DNA of 64,000 nt from Aquabacterium lacunae (lineage in GTDB: Bacteria; Pseudomonadota; Gammaproteobacteria; Burkholderiales; Burkholderiaceae_C): the NCBI RefSeq assembly GCF_004310865.1, contig NZ_SIXI01000006.1:124001-188000 (forward strand). Direction: 5' to 3'. A program made the translations under genes and the position numbers. The notes under the pieces are model-generated. The model was not told the DNA's origin. It made no database searches and worked only from the letters and a program-made list of their open reading frames with translations. Positions 20,554 to 31,803 of the stretch are shown here, piece after piece. The first letter of the stretch is position 1; the number at the start of each line of letters is the position of its first letter.

Positions 20554-21228
20554 ATGAAAGTCAAAAGCAAAAGCAAGAAGATCAACAAGGCCTGGCTGAA
20601 CGACCACGTCAACGATCCGTACGTGCGCCAGGCCCACAAAGAGGGCTACCGGTCGCGTGCCGCCTACAAGCTCAAGGAGATCGACGAAGGCCTTCAGCTG
20701 ATCCGCCCAGGGCAGCTCGTGGTCGACCTGGGGGCGGCCCCTGGCGCCTGGAGCCAGTACCTGCGCCGAAAGTTCGCCCCCAAGGAAGCTGGCACCGGCG
20801 GTGCGGCCGTTGGCGCCCTGAACGGCACCATCATCGCGCTCGATCTGCTGGAATTCGAGCCGATCGAAGGTGTGCACTTCATCCAGGGCGATTTCCGCGA
20901 AGAAGTGGTGCTCAAGCAACTGGAAGAGGCCGTGGGTGGTCGGCCGGTCGATGTGGTGGTGTCCGACATGGCACCCAACCTCAGCGGCGTGGAAATCACC
21001 GATGCAGCCCGGGTGGAGCACCTGATCGAGCTGGCCATCGATTTCGCGCAGAACCACCTGGTGAAAAATGGTGCGCTGGTGTGCAAGGTGTTCCACAGCA
21101 GTGGCTATTCCCAGCTGGTGGAATTGTTCAAGGCTCACTTCCGTGTGGTGAAAGCCATCAAACCGAAGGCCTCGCGCGACCGCTCGTCCGAAACCTTTCT
21201 GGTGGGCATCGGCCTCAAAAATGGCTGA
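20554..21228 (+). CDS. rlmE: RlmE (FtsJ/RrmJ), 23S rRNA uridine-2'-O-methyltransferase
   Basis: A 224-residue enzyme that methylates U2552 in the A-loop of 23S rRNA. The catalytic tetrad K-D-K-E is complete: Lys39, Asp138, Lys178 and Glu213. The SAM motif is [15 protein letters not shown] (56-70). It is about 15 residues longer than the E. coli protein because of a Gly/Ala-rich insertion at about 78-91. The yhbY/rlmE/ftsH order is conserved in proteobacteria. Confidence 0.95.
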   Translation: MKVKSKSKKINKAWLNDHVNDPYVRQAHKEGYRSRAAYKLKEIDEGLQLIRPGQLVVDLGAAPGAWSQYLRRKFAPKEAGTGGAAVGALNGTIIALDLLEFEPIEGVHFIQGDFREEVVLKQLEEAVGGRPVDVVVSDMAPNLSGVEITDAARVEHLIELAIDFAQNHLVKNGALVCKVFHSSGYSQLVELFKAHFRVVKAIKPKASRDRSSETFLVGIGLKNG

Positions 21229-21433
21229 TTTCGGTCAGAAACCCCATTGAATTTCCGGATGGACGTGATTACAGGGCCTGTTCGGGCCCTCGACAGCCCT
21301 CCTTGTCGCTGCAGGGGGCTCTTGACTGCTCTAGAATCATCCTCACATGCACTGAGCAGCGACGGCCATGGTGGCCTTGTTGTGCAGTGTGGCCGCCCGG
21401 TGCGGCTGTGCCTCTGATCGTGAAGGAGCCTCG

Positions 21434-23344
<1,911 letters not shown>

Positions 23345-23369
23345 GTCGCGCTGACCACCTCACACCATG

Positions 23370-23397
23370 AACGGGGCGCAAGCCCCGTTTCTCATTT
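23370..23397 (+). terminator. Hairpin terminator between ftsH and folP
   Basis: AACGGGGC and GCCCCGTT form an 8-bp stem around a GCAA tetraloop, followed by TTCTCATTT. It ends about 13 bp before the folP start, so it may only attenuate read-through. Confidence 0.65.
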
Positions 23398-23409
23398 GCG
23401 GAGCCCTGC

Positions 23410-24270
23410 ATGCGTTGGCAGACCACCCGTTACGACATCGACCTCAGCCAGCCCCGTGTGATGGGCATCGTGAACGTGACGCCTGATTCGTTCTCCGACG
23501 GGGGGCGTTACCTGTCCCCGGCCGATGCGCTGGCCCAATGCGAGCAGCTGGTGAGAGAGGGCGCCGACATCCTTGACCTGGGGGCTGAGTCGAGTCGCCC
23601 CGGCGCACCCACCTTGCCCGCCGACGAGGAATGGGCGCGTCTGGCGCCGGTGCTGAAGGCAGCGGTGACCCTGGGGGTGCCGGTGAGCGTCGACACCTGG
23701 AAGACTGCAGTGATGCGCCAGGCCCTTGATGCTGGCGCAGACATCATCAACGACATCCAGGCGCTGCGTGACCCGGGGGCTGAGGCCTTGGTGGCGGCCC
23801 ATGGGCGCTGCGGCGTGTGCCTGATGCACATGCGGGGTGACCCGGCCACCATGCAGCAGTTCACCCAGTATGACGACGTGATGCAAGAAGTCAGCGCGTT
23901 CCTGCGTCTGCGTGACGAAGCACTGCAGGCCCAGGGCGTGGCGCCGGAGCGCATCACCCTCGACCCGGGTGTGGGCTTCGGCAAGACGCCCGAGCAGAAC
24001 CTGGCCTTGCTGGCGCGCCAGCGTGAGTTCCTGGCCTTGGGGCGACCGCTGCTGGTGGGCTGGTCGCGCAAATCAACGCTGGGTGTGGTGACCGGGCAGC
24101 CGGTGGAAGCCCGCATGCCTGCCAGTGTCGCGGCTGCGCTCGCGGGGGTGCTGCATGGGGCCCGCGTGGTGCGTGTGCACGATGTGGCTGCGACCGTGGA
24201 TGCGCTCAAGGTGTGGCGTGCGGTGCACTTGCCGGCGGAATTGCGCACATCGACCCCTTTGATCGGGTGA
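23410..24270 (+). CDS. folP: Dihydropteroate synthase
   Basis: A 286-residue TIM-barrel enzyme that joins p-aminobenzoate to the pterin pyrophosphate in folate synthesis; it is the sulfonamide target. Signature motifs are [16 protein letters not shown] near residue 17, [11 protein letters not shown] near 56, DPGVGFGKT near 188 and GWSRKST near 217. It follows ftsH and precedes glmM, as in E. coli. Confidence 0.97.
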   Translation: MRWQTTRYDIDLSQPRVMGIVNVTPDSFSDGGRYLSPADALAQCEQLVREGADILDLGAESSRPGAPTLPADEEWARLAPVLKAAVTLGVPVSVDTWKTAVMRQALDAGADIINDIQALRDPGAEALVAAHGRCGVCLMHMRGDPATMQQFTQYDDVMQEVSAFLRLRDEALQAQGVAPERITLDPGVGFGKTPEQNLALLARQREFLALGRPLLVGWSRKSTLGVVTGQPVEARMPASVAAALAGVLHGARVVRVHDVAATVDALKVWRAVHLPAELRTSTPLIG

Positions 24271-24334
24271 GCGGGGCGCGCGGCGCCCGGCCCATAATGC
24301 AGCCCTTCCCGCAGCGAGATTTCACCGCGAACCC

Positions 24335-25663
24335 ATGAGCAGACAGTACTTTGGCACCGACGGCATCCGCGGCACCGTGGGTCAGGCCCCCATCACCCCT
24401 GATTTCGTGCTCCGCCTCGGGCATGCGGTGGGGCAGGTGCTCAAGCGCACCGAGGCGCGCCCCACGGTGCTGATCGGCAAGGACACCCGCATTTCCGGTT
24501 ACATGCTTGAATCGGCCCTGGAAGCAGGTTTTGCATCGGCCGGGGTCGATGTCCTCCTCACCGGGCCGCTGCCCACGCCCGGCGTGGCTTACCTGACCCG
24601 AGCTCTCAGGCTGAGCCTGGGGGTGGTGATCAGTGCATCGCACAACCCGTTTCCCGACAACGGCATCAAGTTCTTCTCGGCCCACGGCGAAAAGCTGCCC
24701 GATCGGTGGGAGCTGGATGTCGAGGCCGCGCTGGAATCGGCGCCGGTGTGGGTGCCGTCCAGCGAGCTGGGCAAGGCCCGCCGTCTTGAAGATGCGCGCG
24801 GCCGCTACATCGAGTTCTGCAAGAGTACCTTCGATGCCGGCTTGTCGCTCAAAGGCATGAAGCTGGTGGTCGATGGTGCGCATGGGGCGGCCTATCACGT
24901 GGCTCCGCATGTGTTCCATGAACTGGGCGCCGAAGTGCACTCGATCGGCGTTCAGCCCGATGGCATGAACATCAACAAGGGGGTGGGTGCCACCCACCCT
25001 GAAGCCCTGGTCGAGGCGGTGAAGGCCCAGGGCGCGCACTACGGCATCGCCCTTGACGGTGACGCCGATCGTCTGCAGATGGTCGATGCACAGGGCCGCC
25101 TCTTCAATGGCGATGAACTGTTGTACGTGATGGTGGCCGACCGACTGTCCCGTGGCGAAGCCGTGCCGGGCGCTGTGGGCACCCTGATGACGAACATGGC
25201 GGTGGAGCTGGCGCTGCAAAAGCAGGGCATTGGCTTTGTGCGTGCCAAGGTGGGTGACCGCTATGTGCTGGAAGAGCTGTCGGCGCGCGGCTGGCAGCTG
25301 GGTGGGGAGGGCTCGGGTCACCTGCTGGCGCTGGACCGCCACACCACGGGCGATGGCATCGTCAGTGCCTTGCAGATCCTCCAGGCGGTGGTGCGCAGCC
25401 AGCGTTCGCTGACCGACTGGCTGGCCGATGTGAGGCTGTTCCCGCAAAAAATGATCAATGTGCGCCTGAAGCCGGGTCAGGATTGGCAGGCGAATGCTGG
25501 TTTGGAAGCCGCACGTGCCGAGGTGGAAGCTCGTCTTGAAGGCCGAGGCCGCATCCTGATCCGCGCCTCGGGCACCGAGCCGCTGGTGCGTGTGATGGTC
25601 GAAGCGGAAGACGAAGCCCTGGCCGTGAGTTGCTGCGAACAGCTGGCGGCCACGCTGGCCTGA
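24335..25663 (+). CDS. glmM: Phosphoglucosamine mutase
   Basis: 442 residues. GlmM converts glucosamine-6-phosphate to glucosamine-1-phosphate for peptidoglycan and LPS precursors. The phosphorylated Ser102 is in [12 protein letters not shown], the metal loop is DGDADR near 242, and the substrate-specificity loop is EGSGH near 323. A CATAAT -10-like hexamer lies about 37 bp before the start. A strong terminator follows. Confidence 0.97.
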   Translation: MSRQYFGTDGIRGTVGQAPITPDFVLRLGHAVGQVLKRTEARPTVLIGKDTRISGYMLESALEAGFASAGVDVLLTGPLPTPGVAYLTRALRLSLGVVISASHNPFPDNGIKFFSAHGEKLPDRWELDVEAALESAPVWVPSSELGKARRLEDARGRYIEFCKSTFDAGLSLKGMKLVVDGAHGAAYHVAPHVFHELGAEVHSIGVQPDGMNINKGVGATHPEALVEAVKAQGAHYGIALDGDADRLQMVDAQGRLFNGDELLYVMVADRLSRGEAVPGAVGTLMTNMAVELALQKQGIGFVRAKVGDRYVLEELSARGWQLGGEGSGHLLALDRHTTGDGIVSALQILQAVVRSQRSLTDWLADVRLFPQKMINVRLKPGQDWQANAGLEAARAEVEARLEGRGRILIRASGTEPLVRVMVEAEDEALAVSCCEQLAATLA

Positions 25664-25700
25664 CGATTGTGCGCACGCAACTCGCGTGCGGGCTGCACAA

Positions 25701-25740
25701 GGCAAAGCGCCCCGGTTTGACCCGGGGCGCTTTGCCTTTC
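25701..25740. terminator. Strong terminator between glmM and the fasciclin gene
   Basis: A perfect 15-bp stem (GGCAAAGCGCCCCGG pairing with its complement) with a 6-nt loop is followed by TTTC. It lies between convergent genes; A's before and T's after the stem allow it to work for both strands. Confidence 0.85.
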
Positions 25741-25767
25741 GAAGCCTGCCAGGGTGGCAGGCGGCGG

Positions 25768-26262
25768 TCACTTCTTCTTGGGCGGCATCAGCACGCGGTC
25801 GACCACATGGATGGTGGCTTTGCCGCTGCTCAGGTCGGTCCGGGTGGCCATGGCTTCTTCCACCACCAGATAATCGCCCGCCTTCGACACGTTCAATTTG
25901 GCGCCCTGCAGGGTGTCCAGTGCGGTGTTGCTGGTCACGTTGGCCGCCAGCACTTTGCCATTGACCATGTGGAAGTTCAGCACCTGACGGAGCTGCTCGG
26001 GGTCTTTGGCCAGCTTGTCCAGCGTGGCAGCAGGCACGTCCTTGAAGGCGTCATCGGTCGGCGCGAAGATGGTCACTTCCTGGTCGGCCAGTGCGGCGTC
26101 CAGGCCGGCCTGGCGAACCAGCGCCTGGAACGTGCTCAGCTCCGGAGCCTGGGCGGCCAGCTGGGCCTGGGGCGTGGTGCTGGCGCAGCCGCCCAGGACA
26201 AAGGCCGAAGCCAGGGTGAGGGCGGCCAGGCGCCAAGCGGTGAAACGGGTGGTGGTGGTCAT
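25768..26262 (-). CDS. Fasciclin-domain lipoprotein, putative Pho regulon member
   Basis: 164 residues. A signal peptide ends in the lipobox LGGC (Cys26). One fasciclin (FAS1) domain follows, with the motif TIFAPTDDAF in box H1 and NFHMVNGK leading to the H2-like region. FAS1 domains usually mediate adhesion or matrix contacts; what this protein binds is unknown. The gene is divergent from pstS. Four tandem PhoB-type half-sites lie 68-107 bp upstream of its start and point toward it. An earlier start 12 bp upstream is possible. Confidence 0.88.
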   Translation of the reverse strand: MTTTTRFTAWRLAALTLASAFVLGGCASTTPQAQLAAQAPELSTFQALVRQAGLDAALADQEVTIFAPTDDAFKDVPAATLDKLAKDPEQLRQVLNFHMVNGKVLAANVTSNTALDTLQGAKLNVSKAGDYLVVEEAMATRTDLSSGKATIHVVDRVLMPPKKK

Positions 26263-26329
26263 TGGATGCTCCATCTGGACGGTGGTGGCCTCGTGTCGTG
26301 GGCCATCCCTGTCACATTACGGTGATCTC

Positions 26330-26369
26330 GTGACACTTCGGTGACGGTTGCGTGACGCAGGCATGACGA
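26330..26369 (-). promoter_or_regulatory. Four tandem PhoB half-sites facing the fasciclin gene
   Basis: On the minus strand the 7-mers TCGTCAT, GCGTCAC, CCGTCAC and GTGTCAC are spaced exactly 11 bp apart (left ends 26363, 26352, 26341, 26330), the geometry of PHO boxes (CTGTCAT repeated every 11 bp). A TAATGT hexamer on the minus strand (26319-26314) lies 10 bp beyond the last half-site, the same spacing as in the pstS promoter. Confidence 0.65.
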
Positions 26370-26437
26370 CCATGTTTTCGGACGCCGACGTGGCCGCCAT
26401 AAAATTTCACACAGCGAATGTGACAGACATTCCTTTT

Positions 26438-26471
26438 CTGTCATGTCTTCGTCACAATCGCTGCCTACAGT
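26438..26471 (+). promoter_or_regulatory. PHO box and -10 of the pst operon
   Basis: CTGTCAT and TCGTCAC, separated by 4 bp, form an 18-bp PHO box at 26438-26455. TACAGT at 26466-26471 follows after 10 bp as the -10. This predicts PhoB-activated transcription of pstS starting near 26478. A single opposite-facing half-site CTGTCAC lies at 26426-26420. Confidence 0.75.
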
Positions 26472-26514
26472 TCGCGGCATCGAAGTCGTTGTCATTCCGC
26501 TTGAAAGGCGAGCC

Positions 26515-27519
26515 ATGAAATTCAACATGATCCGTGCTGCTGTTGCTGCTTCCCTGGCCCTGGTGGCCGGTTCGGTGTTTGCCCAGAACGTGACAGGCGC
26601 CGGCGCCACCTTCCCGGCGCCGATCTACGCCAAGTGGGCGTCGGCTTACAGCAAGTCGGTCGGCATCCAGATCAATTACCAGTCGGTCGGCTCCGGCGCC
26701 GGCATCAAGCAGATCAAGGCCAAGACCGTTGACTTCGGTGCCACCGACATGCCCCTGAAGGACGAAGAGCTGGCCAAGGATGGCCTGACCCAGTTCCCCA
26801 CCGTCATCGGTGGTGTCGTCCCCGTGGTCAACGTCAAGGGCATCGCCCCGGGTCAGCTCAAGATGACCGGCGAGTTGCTGGCCAACATCTACCTGGGCGC
26901 CATCAAGAAGTGGAACGACCCCGCCATTGCTGCCCTGAACCCGGGCGTGGCCCTCCCTGACGCGCCGATCGCCGTGGTGCGTCGTGCTGACGGCTCTGGC
27001 ACCACCTTCATCTTCACCAACTACCTGACGAAGGTCAGCGCCGACTGGAAGTCGAAGGTGGGTGAGGGCACCGCCGTGAACTGGCCCACCGGTGCAGGCG
27101 GCAAGGGCAACGAGGGTGTGTCGGCCTTCGTGATGCGCCTGCCCAACTCGATCGGTTACGTCGAGTACGCCTACGCCAAGCAGAACAAGATGTCGCACGT
27201 GACCCTGAAGAACGCTGCGGGCACCTTCGTGCAGCCCGATGACGCCACCTTCAAGGCCGCTGCCGCCAGCGCCGAGTGGTCCAAGAGCTTCTACCAGATC
27301 CTGACCAACCAGCCTGGCAAGGACGCCTGGCCCCTGACCGGTGCCACCTTCATCCTGATGCACAAGAAGCAGGACAAGCCCGAGCAAGGCGCGGCTTCGC
27401 TGAAGTTCTTCGAGTGGGCTTACGCCAACGGGGATGCTGCGGCCACCGAACTCGAGTACGTGCCGCTGCCTGCCACGGTCAAGGACCTGGTCCGCAAGCA
27501 ATGGGCCACCATCAAGTGA
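26515..27519 (+). CDS. pstS: PstS, phosphate-binding periplasmic protein
   Basis: 334 residues. A signal peptide of about 23 residues ends in SVFAQ, followed by the type II periplasmic binding fold beginning VTGAGATFPAPIY. The phosphate-contact motifs are SVGSGAGIKQ near 57 and the RADGSGTTF loop near 158. It delivers phosphate to the PstCA permease. The ATG with GAAAGGCGAG upstream is chosen because it begins the signal peptide. It is first in an operon with pstC, pstA, pstB, phoU, phoB and phoR. Confidence 0.97.
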   Translation: MKFNMIRAAVAASLALVAGSVFAQNVTGAGATFPAPIYAKWASAYSKSVGIQINYQSVGSGAGIKQIKAKTVDFGATDMPLKDEELAKDGLTQFPTVIGGVVPVVNVKGIAPGQLKMTGELLANIYLGAIKKWNDPAIAALNPGVALPDAPIAVVRRADGSGTTFIFTNYLTKVSADWKSKVGEGTAVNWPTGAGGKGNEGVSAFVMRLPNSIGYVEYAYAKQNKMSHVTLKNAAGTFVQPDDATFKAAAASAEWSKSFYQILTNQPGKDAWPLTGATFILMHKKQDKPEQGAASLKFFEWAYANGDAAATELEYVPLPATVKDLVRKQWATIK

Positions 27520-27598
27520 TCCTCTGAAAACGGCCGGGCACCTGCCCGGCCTGTCCACATGCAGTTGAAGTATTTCAAGGGTTGACCGGAGGATTCTG

Positions 27599-28630
27599 AT
27601 GACCGCCATCCTGCCCACCGAAGCCGACGAGTTCGGCTCCGGCAATGATTCCAAACGCAGAACCTCTCCCATGACCAACCCGCCCGCTCGTCGCGCATCG
27701 GCCCCCTGGGCCGATGCGGTGTTTGCGCTGCTCGCGCGTGGTGCCGCTGTGCTGACCCTGAGTCTGCTGGTGGGCATCATCATCTCTCTGATCGTCGGTG
27801 CCTGGCCGGCCATTTCCAAGTACGGCCTGAGCTTCCTGACCCGCACCGACTGGGACCCGGTCACCGAATCGTTCGGTGGTCTGGTCATGATCTATGGCAC
27901 CGTCATGACCTCGGTCATCGCGCTGCTGATTGCCGTGCCGGTCAGTTTCGGGATTGCGATGTTCCTGACCGAGCTGGCCCCGGCCTGGCTCAAGCGCCCG
28001 CTGGGCATCGCCGTGGAGCTCTTGGCCGCCGTGCCCTCCATCGTGTACGGCATGTGGGGCCTGCTGGTGTTCGGTCCCATCCTGTCGACCTATGTGCAGC
28101 AGCCGCTGCAATCGTGGACCGAGGGCGTGCCTTACCTGGGCGCCTTCTTCTCTGGCCCGCCCGTGGGCATCGGCATCCTGTCGGCCGGCATCATCCTGGC
28201 CATCATGATCATCCCGTTCATCGCCTCGGTGATGCGCGATGTGTTCGAGGTCACGCCCCCGCTGCTGAAAGAGTCCGCCTACGGTCTGGGCTCGACCACC
28301 TGGGAGGTGGTCTACAAGGTGGTGCTGCCCTACACCAAGACCGGTGTGGTCGGCGGCATCATGCTGGGTCTGGGACGTGCGCTGGGTGAAACCATGGCCG
28401 TCACCTTCGTGATCGGCAACATGAACCAGCTCAATTCGCTGTCGGTGTTCGAGGCCGCCAACTCCATCACCTCGGCCTTGGCCAACGAGTTTGCCGAAGC
28501 GGGTGAAGGCCTGCACCAGGCCTCGCTGATCTACCTGGGTCTGGTCCTGTTCTTCATCACCTTCGTGGTGCTGGCCTTCTCGAAAGTGCTGCTGGCCCGC
28601 CTCAAGAAGTCGGAAGGAGCCCGTTCGTGA
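27599..28630 (+). CDS. pstC: PstC, phosphate ABC transporter permease
   Basis: A 343-residue inner-membrane permease with six hydrophobic helices and a cytoplasmic N-terminal stretch of about 40 residues. The EAA loop that docks to PstB reads [17 protein letters not shown]. The start has GGAGGA upstream. The 79-bp gap after pstS is typical for the drop in expression after the abundant binding protein. The stop overlaps the pstA start (GTGA). Confidence 0.96.
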   Translation: MTAILPTEADEFGSGNDSKRRTSPMTNPPARRASAPWADAVFALLARGAAVLTLSLLVGIIISLIVGAWPAISKYGLSFLTRTDWDPVTESFGGLVMIYGTVMTSVIALLIAVPVSFGIAMFLTELAPAWLKRPLGIAVELLAAVPSIVYGMWGLLVFGPILSTYVQQPLQSWTEGVPYLGAFFSGPPVGIGILSAGIILAIMIIPFIASVMRDVFEVTPPLLKESAYGLGSTTWEVVYKVVLPYTKTGVVGGIMLGLGRALGETMAVTFVIGNMNQLNSLSVFEAANSITSALANEFAEAGEGLHQASLIYLGLVLFFITFVVLAFSKVLLARLKKSEGARS

Positions 28631-29490
28631 GCACCCCTCAAGCATTGCAAGCCTCGCGCATGAAGCACCATGCGCGTCGCAAACTGGTCAACGCCATTGC
28701 GCTGACCCTGTCGCTCGGCGCCATGGCCTTCGGCCTGGTGTGGCTGATCTGGATCCTGGTGGAAACCGTTCGCCTGGGCATTGACGGCCTGGCACTGGCC
28801 ACCTTCACCCAGATGACGCCTGCGCCCATGGAAGAAGGCGGTCTGGCCAACGCCATCGTCGGCTCGCTGCTGATGGTCGGTCTGGCCACCCTGATCGGCA
28901 CCCCGATCGGCGTGATGGCGGGCATCTACCTGGCCGAGTACGGTCAGAAGGGCTGGTTGGGTGCGACCACGCGCTTCATCAACGACATCCTGCTGTCGGC
29001 GCCTTCCATCGTGATCGGTCTGTTCATCTACTCCACCGTGGTGGCGCGCATGAAGGCCTTCTCCGGCTTTGCCGGTGTGCTGGCCCTGGCCCTGATCGTG
29101 ATCCCGGTGGTCATTCGCACCACCGAGAACATGCTGGTGCTGGTGCCCAATGCCCTGCGTGAAGCCGCCTACGCCCTGGGCACGCCCAAATGGAAGGTGA
29201 TCGGCACGATCACGCTGAAGTCGGCCCGTGCCGGTGTGGTCACCGGTGTCCTGCTGGCTGTGGCGCGCATTTCGGGTGAAACCGCACCGCTGCTGTTCAC
29301 TGCGCTGTCGAACCAGTTCTACACCGCCGACCTGGGCCAGCCCATGGCCAGCCTGCCGGTCACCATCTTCAAGTTCGCCATGAGCCCCTACGAAAACTGG
29401 CAGAAGCTGGCCTGGGCAGGCGTGTTCCTGATCACCATCGGTGTGCTGGGCTTGAACATCCTGGCCCGCACCATGTTCCGCCAACGCTGA
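28627..29490 (+). CDS. pstA: PstA, phosphate ABC transporter permease
   Basis: 287 residues, six membrane helices, partner of PstC. The EAA-type loop is [19 protein letters not shown] near residue 178. It starts with GTG overlapping the last bases of pstC, so translation is coupled. Confidence 0.96.
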   Translation: MSTPQALQASRMKHHARRKLVNAIALTLSLGAMAFGLVWLIWILVETVRLGIDGLALATFTQMTPAPMEEGGLANAIVGSLLMVGLATLIGTPIGVMAGIYLAEYGQKGWLGATTRFINDILLSAPSIVIGLFIYSTVVARMKAFSGFAGVLALALIVIPVVIRTTENMLVLVPNALREAAYALGTPKWKVIGTITLKSARAGVVTGVLLAVARISGETAPLLFTALSNQFYTADLGQPMASLPVTIFKFAMSPYENWQKLAWAGVFLITIGVLGLNILARTMFRQR

Positions 29491-29518
29491 ACACCCACGA
29501 ATTTCAGAAAGCATCACC

Positions 29519-30304
29519 ATGGACGCCAAAGTGCAGAACCAGGCCCCCGTCAAGGCGAAGCTGGCCGTCAAGAACCTGAACTTCTTCTACGGCAAGTTCC
29601 ACGCCCTGAAGAACATCAACATGGAACTGCCCGAAAACAAGGTGACCGCGTTCATCGGTCCTTCGGGCTGCGGCAAGTCGACCCTGCTGCGCACCTTCAA
29701 CCGCATGTTCGAGCTCTACCCCGAGCAGCGCGCCGAGGGGCAGATCCTGCTGGATGGCCAGGACATCCTGACCAGCAAGGAAGATGTGTCGCTGATCCGT
29801 GCCAAGGTGGGCATGGTGTTCCAGAAGCCCACACCGTTCCCGATGTCGATCTACGAGAACATCGCGTTCGGCGTGCGCCTGTTCGAGTCGCTCAGCCGCT
29901 CTGAAATGGACGAGCGCGTGGAGTGGGCCCTCAAGAAGGCTGCGCTGTGGAACGAAGTGAAAGACAAGCTCAACCAGAGCGGCTCGGGTCTCTCCGGTGG
30001 TCAGCAGCAACGTCTGTGCATTGCACGCGGCATCGCGATCAAGCCTGAAGTGCTGTTGCTGGACGAGCCTTGCTCGGCCCTCGACCCGATCTCGACCGGC
30101 AAGATCGAAGAGCTGATCCACGAGCTGAAGGACGACTACACCGTGCTGATCGTGACCCACAACATGCAGCAGGCTGCGCGTTGCTCCGACTACACCGCCT
30201 ACATGTACCTGGGCGAGCTGGTGGAGTTCGGCCCCACGAACGACCTGTTCATGAAGCCGACCAAGAAAGAGACCGAAGACTACATCACCGGCCGTTTCGG
30301 CTGA
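29519..30304 (+). CDS. pstB: PstB, phosphate ABC transporter ATPase
   Basis: 261 residues. Walker A is GPSGCGKST, the Q-loop [20 protein letters not shown] is characteristic of PstB, the signature is [14 protein letters not shown], and Walker B is [13 protein letters not shown]. It energises PstCA and takes part with PhoU in phosphate signalling to PhoR. Confidence 0.98.
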   Translation: MDAKVQNQAPVKAKLAVKNLNFFYGKFHALKNINMELPENKVTAFIGPSGCGKSTLLRTFNRMFELYPEQRAEGQILLDGQDILTSKEDVSLIRAKVGMVFQKPTPFPMSIYENIAFGVRLFESLSRSEMDERVEWALKKAALWNEVKDKLNQSGSGLSGGQQQRLCIARGIAIKPEVLLLDEPCSALDPISTGKIEELIHELKDDYTVLIVTHNMQQAARCSDYTAYMYLGELVEFGPTNDLFMKPTKKETEDYITGRFG

Positions 30305-30320
30305 CAGGAGGGCACACGAC

Positions 30321-31025
30321 ATGGAAAAACACCTCTCGAGCCAGTTCGACGCCGAACTCAGCGGCATCTCGACCCGCGTGCTGGAAATGGGTGGTCTGGT
30401 GGAAAACCAGGTCAGCCAGGCCATCTATGCTCTGACCAACTTCAGCGGTGAAGTGGCCAGCCAGGTGCTGACGCAGGAAGAGCGCGTCAACGCCATGGAA
30501 ATGGGCATCGACGCCGACCTGTCGACCATCATTGCGCGTCGTCAGCCCACGGCCCGTGACCTGCGTCTGCTGATCGCGATCTCCAAGACCATTGGCAACC
30601 TCGAACGCGTGGGTGACGAAGCCGCCCGTGTGGCCCGCACCGTGCAGCGTCTGATCAACACGGGCGTGAGCAGCCGCCTGCGCCTGCCCGTGGGTGATGT
30701 CTCGTTCGAGGCGTCGCTGGCCACCGCCTCGCTTCGCAAGGCCCTGGACGCTTTCGCCCGGCTCGATGTGGCCCTGGCCCTGGAAGTGATCAAGGCCGAC
30801 AACGAGATCGACGCCGAGTTCGACGGTCTGATGCGCAAGCTGATCACCTACATGATGGAAGACCCCCGCACCATCTCGGCTTCGATCGATCTGGTGTTCG
30901 TGGCCAAGGCCATCGAGCGTGTGGGCGACCACGCCAAGAACCTGGCCGAGCAGGTGATCTACATCGTCAAGGGTGCCGATGTGCGCCACAACTCGCCGGA
31001 AGCCGTGGCGAGCATCATCCAGTAA
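30321..31025 (+). CDS. phoU: PhoU, phosphate signalling regulator
   Basis: 234 residues built of two three-helix PhoU repeats. Each repeat contains an E-x-x-x-D-type metal-cluster motif (LERVGDEA near 94 and IERVGDHAKNLAE near 196). PhoU links the transport state of Pst to PhoR and keeps the regulon off when phosphate is plentiful. It is placed between pstB and phoB, 16 bp after pstB. Confidence 0.96.
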   Translation: MEKHLSSQFDAELSGISTRVLEMGGLVENQVSQAIYALTNFSGEVASQVLTQEERVNAMEMGIDADLSTIIARRQPTARDLRLLIAISKTIGNLERVGDEAARVARTVQRLINTGVSSRLRLPVGDVSFEASLATASLRKALDAFARLDVALALEVIKADNEIDAEFDGLMRKLITYMMEDPRTISASIDLVFVAKAIERVGDHAKNLAEQVIYIVKGADVRHNSPEAVASIIQ

Positions 31026-31049
31026 GCAACACAGAGTGAGGAGTCCGTC

Positions 31050-31751
31050 ATGAGCCGAGTGCTGGTGGTGGAAGATGAAGCCGCGATTGCCGAGCTGATC
31101 GCGCTGAACCTGCGACATGCCGGGTTCGAGGTGACGGTGGCGCACGACGGTGACTCCGCGCAAGCCGAAGTCGACAAAGTGCTGCCTGACCTGGTGCTGC
31201 TGGACTGGATGTTGCCGGGCGCTTCTGGCCTGACATTGGCCAAGCGTTGGCGCGGTGCCCAGCGCACCAAGGACCTGCCGGTGATCATGTTGACGGCTCG
31301 CGCCGAGGAAACCGACAAGGTGGCGGGCCTGGATGCAGGCGCTGACGACTACCTGACCAAGCCATTTTCCACGCAGGAGTTGATGGCGCGCGTGCGTGCG
31401 GTGTTGCGCCGCAAGGCCCCGCAGGCCCTGGATTCGGCGGTCGAGATCAACGGCTTGCGCCTGGACCCAGGCACCCGCCGTGTCAGCTGTCTGGAGCAAG
31501 ACGTGAAGATCGGCCCGACCGAATTCAAGCTGCTGCATTTCTTCATGACCCACCCGGAGCGCGTGCACAGCCGGGCCCAGTTGCTCGACCGTGTGTGGGG
31601 CGACCATGTGTTCATCGAAGAGCGCACGGTGGACGTGCACGTCAAGCGCCTGCGCGAAGCTCTGGCTCCGGTGAACCGCTCGCAGATGATCGAAACCGTG
31701 CGCGGCGCCGGTTATCGTTTCACCCAGCAGGTGGTCAATGCCGCGGCCTGA
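31050..31751 (+). CDS. phoB: PhoB, phosphate regulon response regulator
   Basis: 233 residues: receiver domain with acidic pocket Glu8-Asp9-Glu10 region, phosphoacceptor Asp52 in LLDWMLPG and Lys in DDYLTKPFS, then an OmpR-type winged-helix DNA-binding domain ending RGAGYRFTQQ. It activates genes with PHO boxes when phosphorylated by PhoR. Its own operon promoter and the divergent fasciclin gene carry such sites in this window. Confidence 0.97.
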   Translation: MSRVLVVEDEAAIAELIALNLRHAGFEVTVAHDGDSAQAEVDKVLPDLVLLDWMLPGASGLTLAKRWRGAQRTKDLPVIMLTARAEETDKVAGLDAGADDYLTKPFSTQELMARVRAVLRRKAPQALDSAVEINGLRLDPGTRRVSCLEQDVKIGPTEFKLLHFFMTHPERVHSRAQLLDRVWGDHVFIEERTVDVHVKRLREALAPVNRSQMIETVRGAGYRFTQQVVNAAA

Positions 31752-31803
31752 GAAGGCCCACCTGCATGCCTGAATCAAGCGTTCTTCGCTGAGAGGTTCA
31801 TTC

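Noticed and set aside
21322..21337. TTGACT and TAGAAT before ftsH as a promoter
   Set aside because: Only 4 bp separate the two hexamers, far from the 16-18 bp needed. TAGAAT alone may still be a -10 but lacks a -35.
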